64,000 nucleotides of DNA from CAMLFJ01 sp040902305. Lineage in GTDB: Bacteria; Methylomirabilota; Methylomirabilia; Rokubacteriales; CSP1-6. How positions within the stretch are numbered: position 1 is the first letter of the stretch; each line of letters opens with the position of its first letter. A program made the translations under genes and the position numbers. This document shows positions 27,644 to 36,369 of this stretch, piece after piece. The DNA is taken from contig JBBDXN010000137.1 of NCBI GenBank assembly GCA_040902305.1, positions 1-64,000 of the forward strand. Direction: 5' to 3'. The notes under the pieces were generated by a model. That model saw only the letters and a list, made by a program, of their open reading frames with translations, was not told the DNA's origin and did not search any database.

Positions 27644-28747
27644 GTGATGTCGCCCGACACCCCATCCAGCGAAGCCGGTCCCGCCGGGCTCCCGGAGTCC
27701 CCCGGAATCGACGAGCGCGCGCTCATCCAGCGGTGCATCGCGGGAGAGACGGCCGCGTTCGAGCCGCTGGTCGAGAAGTACCGGCAGCGGGTGTGGCGTC
27801 TGGCCTACCAGGTGTTGCACGACCGCGAGGAGGCGTGGGACGTGGCCCAGGAAGCGTTCGTGCGGGCATTTCATTCGTTGCCGTCCTTCCGAGGACAGTC
27901 GGCGTTCTACACCTGGCTCTTTCGCATCACCGTCAACGTGGCCACCGATCGGCACCGGCAGCGCGGGGCTCAGGCGCGGGCCTTCGGGCCCGAGCGGGTG
28001 ACCGAAGAGGAATGGGCCCGCAGCACGCCCGATCCGGGAGGTGGACCGGACGAGGAGGCGGCGCGGGCGGAGCAGCGCGATCGCATCCGCGGCGCCCTCG
28101 ATGCCTTGCCGCCCAAGGCGCGAACGATTATCATGCTCAGTGACGTCGAAGGCCTCTCGTACCGCGAGATCGCCGAGGTGCTGAGCTGCCCGATCGGAAC
28201 CGTGATGTCCAGGTTGCATAACGCGCGCAAGCGGCTCAAGAGCCTCCTGGGGCCGATGCTCGCCCTGATCCTCTGGCTCGGGCTGCTTCTGACGTGGGCC
28301 ACCCCGGCCGACGCGCAGCAGATCATCCGCTTCGGCGTCCGGATCATGGAGGCCTCGAGCGCCCGCGCATCCGACGCGCCGAACACCCTGAAGAACCCGC
28401 CTTCGCCCGAGGCCGAGACCGACGAGCGCATGCGGCGCATTCTCCCGCGGCTGCGGACGCTCTTCCGCTACACCGACTACACGACGCTCGACCGCCAGCG
28501 CGTGGAGGGCCCGCTCGGCACCCAGCAACGGTTCGCGATTCCGGGGGAGCGCTGGCTCGAGGTCACGCCGGACCAGCTGCACGGCGACCACGTGCGCATG
28601 CGGGTGCGGCTCCTGCGGGGCGATCATGCCGAGGTGAACGCGGCGATCCAGGCCGCGCCGGGCGCGCCCGCGGTGCTCGGAGGCCCGCCCTACGGCAACG
28701 GGGTGCTGATCATCATCCTCTGGGCCAACCCGAACCCCAAGCCCTAG
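27644..28747 (+). CDS. ECF sigma factor fused in frame to an exported-type domain
   Basis: A 367-residue protein. Residues 1 to about 200 are an ECF (RpoE-like) sigma factor with region 2 (FEPLVEKYRQRVWRLAYQ, DVAQEAFVRAFHSL) and region 4 (LPPKARTIIMLSDVEGLSYREIAEVL), ending HNARKRLKSLL. Immediately after, Met205 (ATG 28256) opens what looks like a signal peptide (LALILWLGLLLTW ending PADA-QQ) and about 140 residues of unrecognised, probably extracytoplasmic sequence. The two parts are in one frame with no stop. It may be a genuine membrane-tethered sigma factor, a lost stop codon, or a second start at 28256 within one frame. No anti-sigma gene adjoins. The carboxylase gene starts 6 bases downstream. 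Confidence 0.8.
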   Translation: MMSPDTPSSEAGPAGLPESPGIDERALIQRCIAGETAAFEPLVEKYRQRVWRLAYQVLHDREEAWDVAQEAFVRAFHSLPSFRGQSAFYTWLFRITVNVATDRHRQRGAQARAFGPERVTEEEWARSTPDPGGGPDEEAARAEQRDRIRGALDALPPKARTIIMLSDVEGLSYREIAEVLSCPIGTVMSRLHNARKRLKSLLGPMLALILWLGLLLTWATPADAQQIIRFGVRIMEASSARASDAPNTLKNPPSPEAETDERMRRILPRLRTLFRYTDYTTLDRQRVEGPLGTQQRFAIPGERWLEVTPDQLHGDHVRMRVRLLRGDHAEVNAAIQAAPGAPAVLGGPPYGNGVLIIILWANPNPKP

Positions 28748-28753
28748 GCCCGC

Positions 28754-30277
28754 GTGAGCGAGCAGCGCTACCGGCAGGAACGGGCCCGCATCGAGCAGGG
28801 GCACCTCAAGTATCGCGACAAGCTCAAGGAAGAAGGCAAGCTCTTCGTCCGCGATCGCCTGAAACTGCTCCTGGATCCCGGCACCGAGTTCCAGGAGGAT
28901 TTCCTCTTTGCCCGCAACCAGGAGGCCGACACCCCCGCGGACGGTGTCGTCACCGGGGTGGGGACGGTGAGCGGCCGCACCGTGTGCGTCATGGCCAACG
29001 ACTACACGGTGAAGGCGGGCTCGTGGGGAGAGAAGACCGTCCAGAAGATCGTGCGCCTCCAGGAGCGCGCGCAGCGGCTGCAGGTGCCGCTGCTCTATCT
29101 GGTGGACGCGGCGGGCGGGCGCATCTCCGAGCAGATCAAGATCTTCCCCGGCCGCTTCCACGCCGGCCGCATCTTCTACAACGAGGTGCAGCTCTCGGGA
29201 GTGGTGCCGCAGGTCTGCGTACTCTTCGGACCGTCGCCCGCCGGCTCCGCCTATCTGCCCGCGCTCACCGATTGCGTGATCATGGTGGACGGCAAGGCGA
29301 GCTTGTACGTCGGCTCTCCTCGAATGGTCGAGATGGCCATCGGGGAGAAGACGACGCTCGAGGAGCTGGGGGGCGCCCGGATGCATTGCACGGTGTCGGG
29401 CTGCGGCGACGTGCTCGCCGCGAACGACGAGGAGGCCATCGCGCTCTGCCGCCGCTACCTGACCTACATGCCCGGTTCCTTCCGGGAGCGGCCGGCCGCG
29501 GTGGAGGCCGCCGCCCCGAAGCCGGGTCGATCGATCGAGGAGATCGTCCCCTACGACCAGCGCAAGTGGTTCGACATGCACGAGGTGATCGACCGCCTGG
29601 TCGACGCCGACTCCTTCTTCGAGATCAAGCGGCTCTTCGCCCAGGAGATCATCGTGGGGTTCGCCCGCCTCGGCGGCCGCGCGGTGGGCCTCGTGGCCAA
29701 CCAGCCCAAGGTGAAGGGCGGCGTGCTGATGGTGGACTCCTCCGACAAGGCGGCGCGCTTCATCTCGCTCTGCAATGCCTTCAATATCCCGCTCGTGTAT
29801 CTCGCCGACGTGCCGGGCTTCATGGTGGGCACCAAGGTGGAGCGGGCGGGCATCATCCGCCACGGCGCCAAGATGGTGTTCGCCACCTCGCAGGCCACCG
29901 TGCCCAAGATCTGCGTCGTCGTCCGCAAGTGCTACGGGGCGGGGCTCTACGCGATGTGCGGGCCCGCATTCGAGCCGGACGCGGCCCTGGCCCTGCCGCA
30001 GGGACAGGTGGCCATCATGGGCCCGGAGCCGGCGGTCAACGCGGTGTACTACAACAAGATCATGGAGCTGCCCGAGGCGGTCCGCCCCGCCTACATCCGC
30101 CAGAAGCGGGACGAGTACGCCCAGGATGTGGACATCTACAAGCTCGCTTCCGAGATGCTGGTGGACGGCATCGTGGGGGGCTTCGAGCTGCGCGACGAGC
30201 TGATCAAGCGCCTCGCGTTTGCGCAGCCCAAGCAGCTCGAGTTCCCGCCGCGGCGCAATCCGGTCCTGCCCGTCTGA
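28754..30277 (+). CDS. Acyl-CoA carboxylase carboxyltransferase (beta) subunit
   Basis: A 507-residue biotin-dependent carboxyltransferase of the PccB/MccB type, transferring CO2 from carboxybiotin to an acyl-CoA. Two crotonase-like halves are visible: LLYLVDAAGGRI and GPSPAGSAYLPALTDC in the first, and VYLADVPGFMVGTKVERAGIIRHGAK split around the second oxyanion region, with CYGAGLYAMCG and MGPEPAVNAVY. The substrate may be propionyl-, methylcrotonyl- or acetyl-CoA; the sequence does not decide. No biotin carboxylase or biotin carrier gene is adjacent. Start is GTG 28754. Downstream cobS suggests a loose link to B12-dependent propionate metabolism, which is inference. Confidence 0.9.
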   Translation: MSEQRYRQERARIEQGHLKYRDKLKEEGKLFVRDRLKLLLDPGTEFQEDFLFARNQEADTPADGVVTGVGTVSGRTVCVMANDYTVKAGSWGEKTVQKIVRLQERAQRLQVPLLYLVDAAGGRISEQIKIFPGRFHAGRIFYNEVQLSGVVPQVCVLFGPSPAGSAYLPALTDCVIMVDGKASLYVGSPRMVEMAIGEKTTLEELGGARMHCTVSGCGDVLAANDEEAIALCRRYLTYMPGSFRERPAAVEAAAPKPGRSIEEIVPYDQRKWFDMHEVIDRLVDADSFFEIKRLFAQEIIVGFARLGGRAVGLVANQPKVKGGVLMVDSSDKAARFISLCNAFNIPLVYLADVPGFMVGTKVERAGIIRHGAKMVFATSQATVPKICVVVRKCYGAGLYAMCGPAFEPDAALALPQGQVAIMGPEPAVNAVYYNKIMELPEAVRPAYIRQKRDEYAQDVDIYKLASEMLVDGIVGGFELRDELIKRLAFAQPKQLEFPPRRNPVLPV

Positions 30278-30281
30278 GCGT

Positions 30282-31049
30282 GTGTTCCGCGGCCCGCGCG
30301 TGGGCCCCCTGATCCTCGCGCTCCGCTTCCTCACCGTCGTCCCGGTCCCCGGCCGGGAAGCGGAAGGCCCGGCAGCTCTCGGCCGGGCCGCGTGGTGGTT
30401 CCCCGTCGTCGGCCTGATGCTGGGGGGCGCGCTGGCGGGCCTCGGGCGACTCGTGGACGCTCTGTGGCCGCCCGTGGTCGGCGCCGCGCTGCTCGTGACG
30501 GTGTGGAAGGCGGTCACCGGCGGGATCCACCTCGACGGCCTTGCCGACTCGCTCGACGGCCTCGCGGGCCGGGACGCCGCGCGGCGGCTGGCGATCATGC
30601 GGGACAGCCGCATCGGCGTGTTCGGGGCCGCCGGCCTCATCCTGCTCCTCCTGCTCGCGGTGACGGCGCTGGCCGGGCTCGCCGCATCGATTCGCCTCCG
30701 CGTGCTCGTGCTGGCCCCCCTGATCGGCCGGGTGACGCCGCTGCTCGCGGGGGCCTGGCTGGCGCCCGCCACGCCGGGGCAGGGGCTCGGCGCCGCGTTT
30801 GCCGCCGGCCTGTCGCCCTGGGCGGGGCCCGTGCACGCGGTTGTCGCGGGCGCCCTGGCCGCGTGGCTGCTGGGCGGCTGGGGTGTGGCGGTCGCGGCGG
30901 CGGCGTGGGGCGGGGCGCTGCTGGCGGCGGCCTTCGTGGCGCGCCGCCTCGGCGGGCTCACCGGGGACGTGCTCGGCGCGGTCGTGGAGCTGGCGGAGCT
31001 CGGCGCCTTGCTGGGCGCGGCGGCGGCGGCGCATCGGGGCCTCATCTGA
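30282..31049 (+). CDS. cobS: Adenosylcobinamide-GDP ribazoletransferase
   Basis: A 255-residue inner-membrane cobalamin synthase that joins adenosylcobinamide-GDP to alpha-ribazole. The family signature GGIHLDGLADSLDGLAG with its Asp residues is clear, followed by MRDSRIGVFG and several hydrophobic helices. GTG 30282 (4 bases after the upstream stop) or GTG 30300 is the likely start, since the family begins close to LALRFLTVVP. CobC overlaps the stop. The remaining nucleotide-loop genes (cobU, cobT, cbiB) are 10 kb or more downstream in the riboswitch-controlled cluster; no riboswitch was seen here. Confidence 0.92.
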   Translation: MFRGPRVGPLILALRFLTVVPVPGREAEGPAALGRAAWWFPVVGLMLGGALAGLGRLVDALWPPVVGAALLVTVWKAVTGGIHLDGLADSLDGLAGRDAARRLAIMRDSRIGVFGAAGLILLLLLAVTALAGLAASIRLRVLVLAPLIGRVTPLLAGAWLAPATPGQGLGAAFAAGLSPWAGPVHAVVAGALAAWLLGGWGVAVAAAAWGGALLAAAFVARRLGGLTGDVLGAVVELAELGALLGAAAAAHRGLI

Positions 31050-31729
31050 GCGCCACCACGGTCTGTCTCGTCCGCCACGGTAGCGTGGTCGGCGCGGAGA
31101 CCCGCCGGTTCATCGGGCATCTCGACGTGCCGCTCTCGCCGCTCGGCATCGCCCAGCTCGAAGCCCTGTCCCGGCGGCTGCGTGGGGTCGCCTTCGACGC
31201 GATCTACTGCAGCGATCTCCTGCGGACGCGGCGCTGGGCCGAGATCCTGGCCGCGCCGCACGACCTGGTTCCCATCCGCGATGCGGCGCTGCGAGAGTTC
31301 GCGATGGGCCAGTGGGATGGACTGACCGCCGAGCAGATCCGCGCCCTGGACGCCCGCGCCTTCGACGCCTGGATGGCCGACGTGGGCCGCTTCCAGTTCC
31401 CCGGGGGCGAGAGCCTCCCGGATCTGGTCGCGCGGGCGGTGCCGGCCTTCGAGACGCTCGTCGCCCGGCACGCGGGGCGCACGGTGGCGGTGGTGGCGCA
31501 CGGCGGGAGCAACCGGGCCATCATCTGCCACGCCCTCGGGCTCGGCCCCGAGCGGTTGCTCGCGCTCGGCCAGGACTACGCGGCCCTCTCCGTGCTCGAG
31601 GGGGGCGGCGGGCGCTGGATGCTGCGCCGGCTGAACCACTGCGAGCCCCTGCAAGCCACCCACTGCGACGGGCACGTGCAGGGCGAGGCCCAGGCTGGCG
31701 AGCAACCCGTCGGGCCGAACGCGCCCTGA
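31046..31729 (+). CDS. cobC: Alpha-ribazole/adenosylcobalamin-5'-phosphate phosphatase (histidine phosphatase)
   Basis: A roughly 227-residue histidine phosphatase with LVRHGSV (catalytic His), YCSDLLRTRRWAEI and VAHGGSNRAII (second His). Position behind cobS supports a CobC role removing the last phosphate in the nucleotide-loop pathway. No ATG, GTG or TTG lies near the expected start. The best candidate is CTG 31046 overlapping the cobS TGA, giving LSATTVCLVRHG. The last roughly 12 codons (31693-31729) coincide with the antisense of a recombinase remnant, and the C-terminal tail after RRLNHCEPL is unlike the family, so the natural end may have been replaced. Confidence 0.82.
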   Translation: MSATTVCLVRHGSVVGAETRRFIGHLDVPLSPLGIAQLEALSRRLRGVAFDAIYCSDLLRTRRWAEILAAPHDLVPIRDAALREFAMGQWDGLTAEQIRALDARAFDAWMADVGRFQFPGGESLPDLVARAVPAFETLVARHAGRTVAVVAHGGSNRAIICHALGLGPERLLALGQDYAALSVLEGGGGRWMLRRLNHCEPLQATHCDGHVQGEAQAGEQPVGPNAP

Positions 31730-31948
31730 GATCTCAGCGCGGTGTTCGCCCCGCCGCGGCGACGGCCGCGGCGTGAGCGCCAGCGGGCCGTCCAGGTGCT
31801 TGAGGATCTCGACCTTCGCGCGGGCCGGATCGCCGCGCAGCAGCCCTTCCAGACCCACCAGGGTCTCCTGGATCCATGTGGGCTGCCAGCACACGTTGAC
31901 GATCGGCCCGCCCCCAGCCATCGGCGGGCTGGTCATGGGAGACGTCAA
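31693..31948 (-). pseudogene. Remnant of a serine site-specific recombinase C-terminus
   Basis: The minus strand encodes GLLRGDPARAKVEILKHL, then PLALTPRP and HRAEISGRVRPDGLLA. This resembles the C-terminal end of large serine recombinases, where a coiled coil leads into a 'DPARARxxLRxLL..I.LTP' helix-strand and an 'EIxGxV..xGLLA' ending. No resolvase catalytic domain or zinc ribbon is found upstream on that strand, so this is a decayed fragment. It overlaps the 3' end of cobC and marks the left edge of a segment with different coding character. Confidence 0.45.
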
Positions 31949-32186
31949 TCCGTTCGCGATGATGTTCGAGGAGATCCCGCGCCGTGTAAACTAGCACAAC
32001 GCCGTCTCTTTTCCTCGTACCAACGTCTTTACCAATCCCGAATCTACCCGCCCGATCCCTCGAACACGCCAGCGTGACGGCAGCAGACGGCGGGATAAGG
32101 TTGGGTATCAGGAGGGGCTTCGACTATTGTCTTGTCGAGGATGACATGCAGCCGGTGAGAGTCGTCCGTGCCTGCCAAAGGCGCCC
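31949..32186. other. Intergenic stretch with no recognised gene
   Basis: About 240 bases with visibly lower GC than the surroundings (for example around 31990-32060) separate the recombinase remnant from the hybrid kinase. No convincing ORF, hairpin or tRNA was seen. The stretch presumably holds the kinase promoter, but no clear -35/-10 pair could be chosen. Confidence 0.5.
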
Positions 32187-35100
32187 GTGAGACTCCGCTC
32201 CTATCTCCTCACGCTGATCCTCGGGATCCTCCTGCCTGTCCTCGTCTTTTCCGCGGTGATGTCGGTACTCTTCCACAGACAGACGCGCGCGGCCACCGAG
32301 AAGGGGCTCCTCGAAACGGTGCGCGCCCTCTCGGTCGCGGTGGACCGAGAACTCAGTGCCTCGATCTCCGTGCTCCAGGCATTGGCGACCGCGGACCCGT
32401 TGAGGACGGGCGACCTGAAGGCGTTCCATGGCATCGCTACCGCTGTCCTGGTCAGCCAACCGGCCTGGGAGGGGATCGTCCTGTATGATCCGTCCGGGCA
32501 GCAGCTGATCAACACGGCGCGTCCCCTCGGCGATCCGCTCCCGATGACCGCGGACACGGTCGGTTTGGCCCGCGTCGTTCAGACCCGAACACCCGCAGTG
32601 TCGGATCTGTTTACCGGGCGCGGGTTGGGGCGTCCGGTCCTCGGAGTCGTCGTCCCGATTCTTTCCGACAGTCGGCTGCGATACGTCCTGCGGGCCGTCT
32701 TCCGACTGCCGGTCGTGAACGATCTCCTGTCTCGGCAACACGTCCCAGCGGGGTACATCGGAGCCGTCATCGACCGGAACCATATCATCATCGCGCGAAC
32801 CCGTTCCCCGGAACGGTTCGTCGGCCAGCCAGTGACCCCGGATTTCAGAGGGAAGATGGACGCCGTGCGGGACGGGGTCTTCCGCACGGCGACGATGGAG
32901 GGAGAAGAAACCTATTGCGCCGTGAGCCGCTCTCAGGTCTCAGGCTGGACGGTCGCCCTGGGTGTCCCGGTGTTGGTCGTCGAGGCCCCGCTGAAAGCAT
33001 CCCTGTGGTGGCTCGCCGGTATCAATGCCCTGTGTGTTGGCACCGCCTTGCTGGTTGGCGTGCCGGTCGCTCGTCGAGTCCGCCGGTCGATTCACGGGTT
33101 GTCCGCGGCAGCGGCGAGTTTTTCGAAGGGCCTTCGGGTCGACGTGCCGCGATCGCAGGTGCGCGAGATCGATGAGGTCGCGACGATCCTTGAGCGGGCG
33201 AGCGGTGAGCGACGACGGGCCGACGCCACTGCGACGGCGCTGGCCGCCGTTGGGCGAGAGCTGACCACGACGCTCGACCTTGCGCAAGTGACGAGTCGGA
33301 TCGTGTCGGCAGTCCTGCACGTGTTTGCCGTTCAGCGCGTGAATCTCTACACCGTCGATCCCGCATCAGGGGGATTGCTCTGCGTGGCGACAGCCGGTCC
33401 AGGCGACCAGGGCGAATGGGTCGGTCGGACCGTGCCGCCGGGGATGGGAACCGCGGGCCGGGCGCGGGCCGAGCGCCAGGCCGTTTCGTCGCCCGATGTA
33501 CTCGGCGATGCACGCTTTGCCGTGCCGGATTGGGCTCGCGACCGATTGCGAGCCGATCGGTATCGGGCGGTCACGAGTATGCCGCTCATCGCCCAAGGCG
33601 AGGTGCTGGGCGTTCTCAGCTTGGGGTATGAAACCGGCCGAGAAGCGATCAGCGCCGACACCCGGTCAGTCGCGCTCTTTGCCGATCAGGCGGCCATCGC
33701 GATCCAAAACAGCCAGATCTTCGAGCACGAGCGCGTCGCACGGAAAGCCGCCGAATCGGCGGAAGCACGCGCTCGAACCCTGGCCCGCCTGAATCAGGTC
33801 GTGTCGTCGTCTCTTGACATGGAGGAGGTGCTCCGACAGATCGCCCGGGCGGCGGCTGAGTTGATGGCGGCGCACTTTGCGTCGTTTTGGGTCGCGGTCG
33901 AAGGCCAGGAGATGCTCGAGCTTCGGGCGCGGTCGAGCGCCGCTGCGGATGACTTCCCCTTCACGACCACCCGGTACACCGAAGGCGTCCTCGGCTGGGT
34001 GGCGAGCCACCGCCAGCCCGTCCACGTCGCGGATGTCTTCAGTGATGGGCGGTTTCTCGCGCTTGAGTGGTGGCGGGCGCACGGGCTTCGAAGCTTCGTC
34101 GCCATTCCGATTACCCATGATGACACGCTGCTGGCGGTGCTGGCCCTGAACGGGCGGGAGCCGTTCCGGTTCACCGAGGAAGACGAGCGGCTCCTGGAGG
34201 CGTTTGTACACCAAGCCGCGGTCGCCATTCAGAACGCGCGATCTGTCCTCGAACTGCGAAACTACCAAGCCCGGCTGGAAACCCTGCTTCAGCTCAGCCG
34301 GGAGATCTCGCGCATCCAGCCGACGACGGCGCTGCTGGCGAGCCTGGCCCAGGCGTGCGGGCAATTGCTCGCCACCGACGCGGTGGGCATCCGGGTCGTG
34401 GAGGGCGATGAGCTCGTGCTGGCCGCCACGTATGGCCCGGCTGATCAAGTGATGGCCACACCCCGGCTCGCCATGGGCGAAGGCCTGAGCGGGCTCGTGG
34501 CGCGCACGGGCGGGCTCGTGGAGGTCCCGAATCCCGCCCAGGATCCCCGATTGCTGCGGAGCGATATGGAGGCCGTTCAGCGCCTGGGGTACCGGGCGTG
34601 GCTCGGGGTCCCGATCAAGGTCGGAGACCGCATGGTGGGCGTGGTCAACACGTGGACGCGGCGAGCGGAGGGATTCTCCCCGGAGGATCAGGCGCTCCTG
34701 ACCGCGTTTGCCTCGCAGGCCGCCGTGGCGCTGGAGAACGCCCGCTTGTATCAGGAGATCGAGCGCTCCTATCAGGAACTGACGCAAACGCAGGCGCAGT
34801 TGACGCAAGCCCAAAAGATGGAGGCCATCGGGCAGCTGGCGGGCGGGATCGCCCACGATTTCAACAACCTCTTGACGGTCATTACGGGCCGGAGCGCCTT
34901 CGTGCTGCAGCGGGAAGAGCTCGAGGCGGCGACACGGCGCGATGTGGAGTTGATCAGCAAGACCGCCGATCGCGCCGCAGGACTGACGCGGCAGTTGCTG
35001 GCCTTCAGCCGCAAGCAGGTCCTCCAGCCCAAGCCTCTGGATCTGAACATCCTCGTCTCGGGGATCGTCCCCATGCTGCGGCGTCTGATCGGGGAGGATG

Positions 35101-35954
35101 TGGAGCTGGTGACCGTGGCGGGAGATGGACTCGGCCCCGTGATGGCGGATGCGGGCCAGCTTGAGCAGGTCATCATGAATCTGGCCGTGAACGCCCGGGA
35201 TGCGATGCCAGAGGGCGGCATGCTGAGAATTGAAACGGCCGTACGGAACGTCGAGCAGGCGACGCGGCACGCGCACGGGCAGGTCCCGCCGGGGGAATAC
35301 GTGGCTCTGATCGTGCAGGACGCTGGCTGCGGGATGGACGCCCAGACGCTCGGACGGATCTTCGAGCCCTTCTTCACGACCAAGGAAGTCGGGAAGGGAA
35401 CGGGCCTCGGGTTGGCGACCGTGCACGGCATCGTTCACCAGAGCGGTGGACACGTCGCGGCCGACAGCACCCTCGGGAGCGGGACGACATTCACCGTCTA
35501 TCTCCCTCGGATCGACGCTGCGTCAGAGACCGTGGAGGTTCCGCCAGGAAGCCCGAGCGGGCTCAGGGGCCGGGAGACCGTCCTCCTGGTGGAGGATGAC
35601 GTGCAGGTGCGTCGGCTGGCCGCTGAGTTCTTGACTGGCTGTGGCTATACGGTCCTCGAGACCGGCGATCCGTTGTTGGCGCTGATGGTGGCGGACCGGC
35701 ACCAAGGGGAGATTCATCTTCTGGTCACCGATGTGGTGATGCCGGCGATGCATGGCCCGGAAATGGCTGGCCACGTGGCGGCGTCCCGACCCGCCCTGCG
35801 CGTGCTCTACATGTCGGGATACCCGGGTGAGATTCCCGGCGGGTCGATCGAGCCGGCTGGAGCCTATCTGCAGAAGCCGTTCACCCCGGGCGACTTGGCT
35901 CGAAAAGTCCGGGAAACACTGGACGCGCAGTCTCCGAAGCAAGGAACCAGGTAG
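32187..35954 (+). CDS. Hybrid sensor histidine kinase with extracytoplasmic sensor, GAF array and receiver
   Basis: A 1255-residue membrane kinase from GTG 32187. The first helix (about 5-28) and a second near 270-292 bracket a Cache/CHASE-like periplasmic sensor. HAMP-like residues and three to four GAF domains follow (about 345-500, 530-690 and 700-860). The phosphoacceptor is in LAGGIAHDFNNLLTVITG, then a HATPase with GTGLGLATVHGIV and a C-terminal receiver with LLVEDDVQ, LVTDVVMP and LQKPF. No separate regulator adjoins. Third codon positions are less strictly G/C than in neighbouring genes (many GAT, CGA and GTT), consistent with horizontal acquisition. Confidence 0.9.
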   Translation: MRLRSYLLTLILGILLPVLVFSAVMSVLFHRQTRAATEKGLLETVRALSVAVDRELSASISVLQALATADPLRTGDLKAFHGIATAVLVSQPAWEGIVLYDPSGQQLINTARPLGDPLPMTADTVGLARVVQTRTPAVSDLFTGRGLGRPVLGVVVPILSDSRLRYVLRAVFRLPVVNDLLSRQHVPAGYIGAVIDRNHIIIARTRSPERFVGQPVTPDFRGKMDAVRDGVFRTATMEGEETYCAVSRSQVSGWTVALGVPVLVVEAPLKASLWWLAGINALCVGTALLVGVPVARRVRRSIHGLSAAAASFSKGLRVDVPRSQVREIDEVATILERASGERRRADATATALAAVGRELTTTLDLAQVTSRIVSAVLHVFAVQRVNLYTVDPASGGLLCVATAGPGDQGEWVGRTVPPGMGTAGRARAERQAVSSPDVLGDARFAVPDWARDRLRADRYRAVTSMPLIAQGEVLGVLSLGYETGREAISADTRSVALFADQAAIAIQNSQIFEHERVARKAAESAEARARTLARLNQVVSSSLDMEEVLRQIARAAAELMAAHFASFWVAVEGQEMLELRARSSAAADDFPFTTTRYTEGVLGWVASHRQPVHVADVFSDGRFLALEWWRAHGLRSFVAIPITHDDTLLAVLALNGREPFRFTEEDERLLEAFVHQAAVAIQNARSVLELRNYQARLETLLQLSREISRIQPTTALLASLAQACGQLLATDAVGIRVVEGDELVLAATYGPADQVMATPRLAMGEGLSGLVARTGGLVEVPNPAQDPRLLRSDMEAVQRLGYRAWLGVPIKVGDRMVGVVNTWTRRAEGFSPEDQALLTAFASQAAVALENARLYQEIERSYQELTQTQAQLTQAQKMEAIGQLAGGIAHDFNNLLTVITGRSAFVLQREELEAATRRDVELISKTADRAAGLTRQLLAFSRKQVLQPKPLDLNILVSGIVPMLRRLIGEDVELVTVAGDGLGPVMADAGQLEQVIMNLAVNARDAMPEGGMLRIETAVRNVEQATRHAHGQVPPGEYVALIVQDAGCGMDAQTLGRIFEPFFTTKEVGKGTGLGLATVHGIVHQSGGHVAADSTLGSGTTFTVYLPRIDAASETVEVPPGSPSGLRGRETVLLVEDDVQVRRLAAEFLTGCGYTVLETGDPLLALMVADRHQGEIHLLVTDVVMPAMHGPEMAGHVAASRPALRVLYMSGYPGEIPGGSIEPAGAYLQKPFTPGDLARKVRETLDAQSPKQGTR

Positions 35955-36319
35955 CAGTGGCTCTGGCCCGACTTGTCGCCGGTCATGCGGTCACCTCGAA
36001 CCAGAACTCCAGTGCGCACTGGGTCCACTGCGGGTGTGCTCGCTTACCCGCTCGACGCGATGCTCGAAGCGCGGCGGCGGTACACGTCGGCCTCTTCGCG
36101 CCGGAAGATCAGCCACGACATGCAGCGCCGTGCCGCCTGGCAGGTCTACTGAGCTCCGCCCTGCGGACGTCTCGCGGCTGACGCTTCCTGTAGGTCGCCT
36201 GTCATAAGTTGTAGTGAGCGTCCTCGCCGCAATAAGTTCGCTCCCGGCCGACCCCATACAGACGCCGTTATTTCAGCTAGTTACTGGCCGAACTTCCCGT
36301 CCGTTCGGTCCACCGGGGC
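35955..36319. other. Intergenic region without a supported gene
   Basis: About 365 bases upstream of the pilin promoter. Short ORFs exist in several frames, but none has a ribosome site or recognisable sequence. One minus-strand frame ends WTQCALEFWFEVTA before a stop and could be a degraded gene end. Nothing firmer can be said. Confidence 0.4.
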
Positions 36320-36335
36320 TGGCACCTGTCTTGCT
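36320..36335 (+). promoter_or_regulatory. Sigma-54 (-24/-12) promoter of the pilVWX operon
   Basis: TGGCACCTGTCTTGCT matches the sigma-54 consensus TGGCACRN4TTGCW at all positions except the seventh (C for R). It lies 34 bases upstream of ATG 36370, giving a leader of about 24 nt that contains the GGAGG ribosome site. Pilin genes in many bacteria are sigma-54-dependent through NtrC-type PilR. Confidence 0.72.
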
Positions 36336-36369
36336 CTGTACCCGGCCGGAGACGTGGAGGCCAAACACC

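Noticed and set aside
27491..31948. A 1485-codon open frame on the minus strand
   Set aside because: It runs antisense through the sigma factor, carboxylase, cobS and cobC genes, all of which have clear family motifs. High GC removes stop codons from the opposite strand. Only its first 85 codons (recombinase-like) were kept, as a remnant.
35991..36257. An 88-codon minus-strand ORF
   Set aside because: No ribosome site, no recognisable sequence and a composition like random GC-rich DNA; a different frame there ends in WTQCALEFWFEVTA, so no single frame is convincing.
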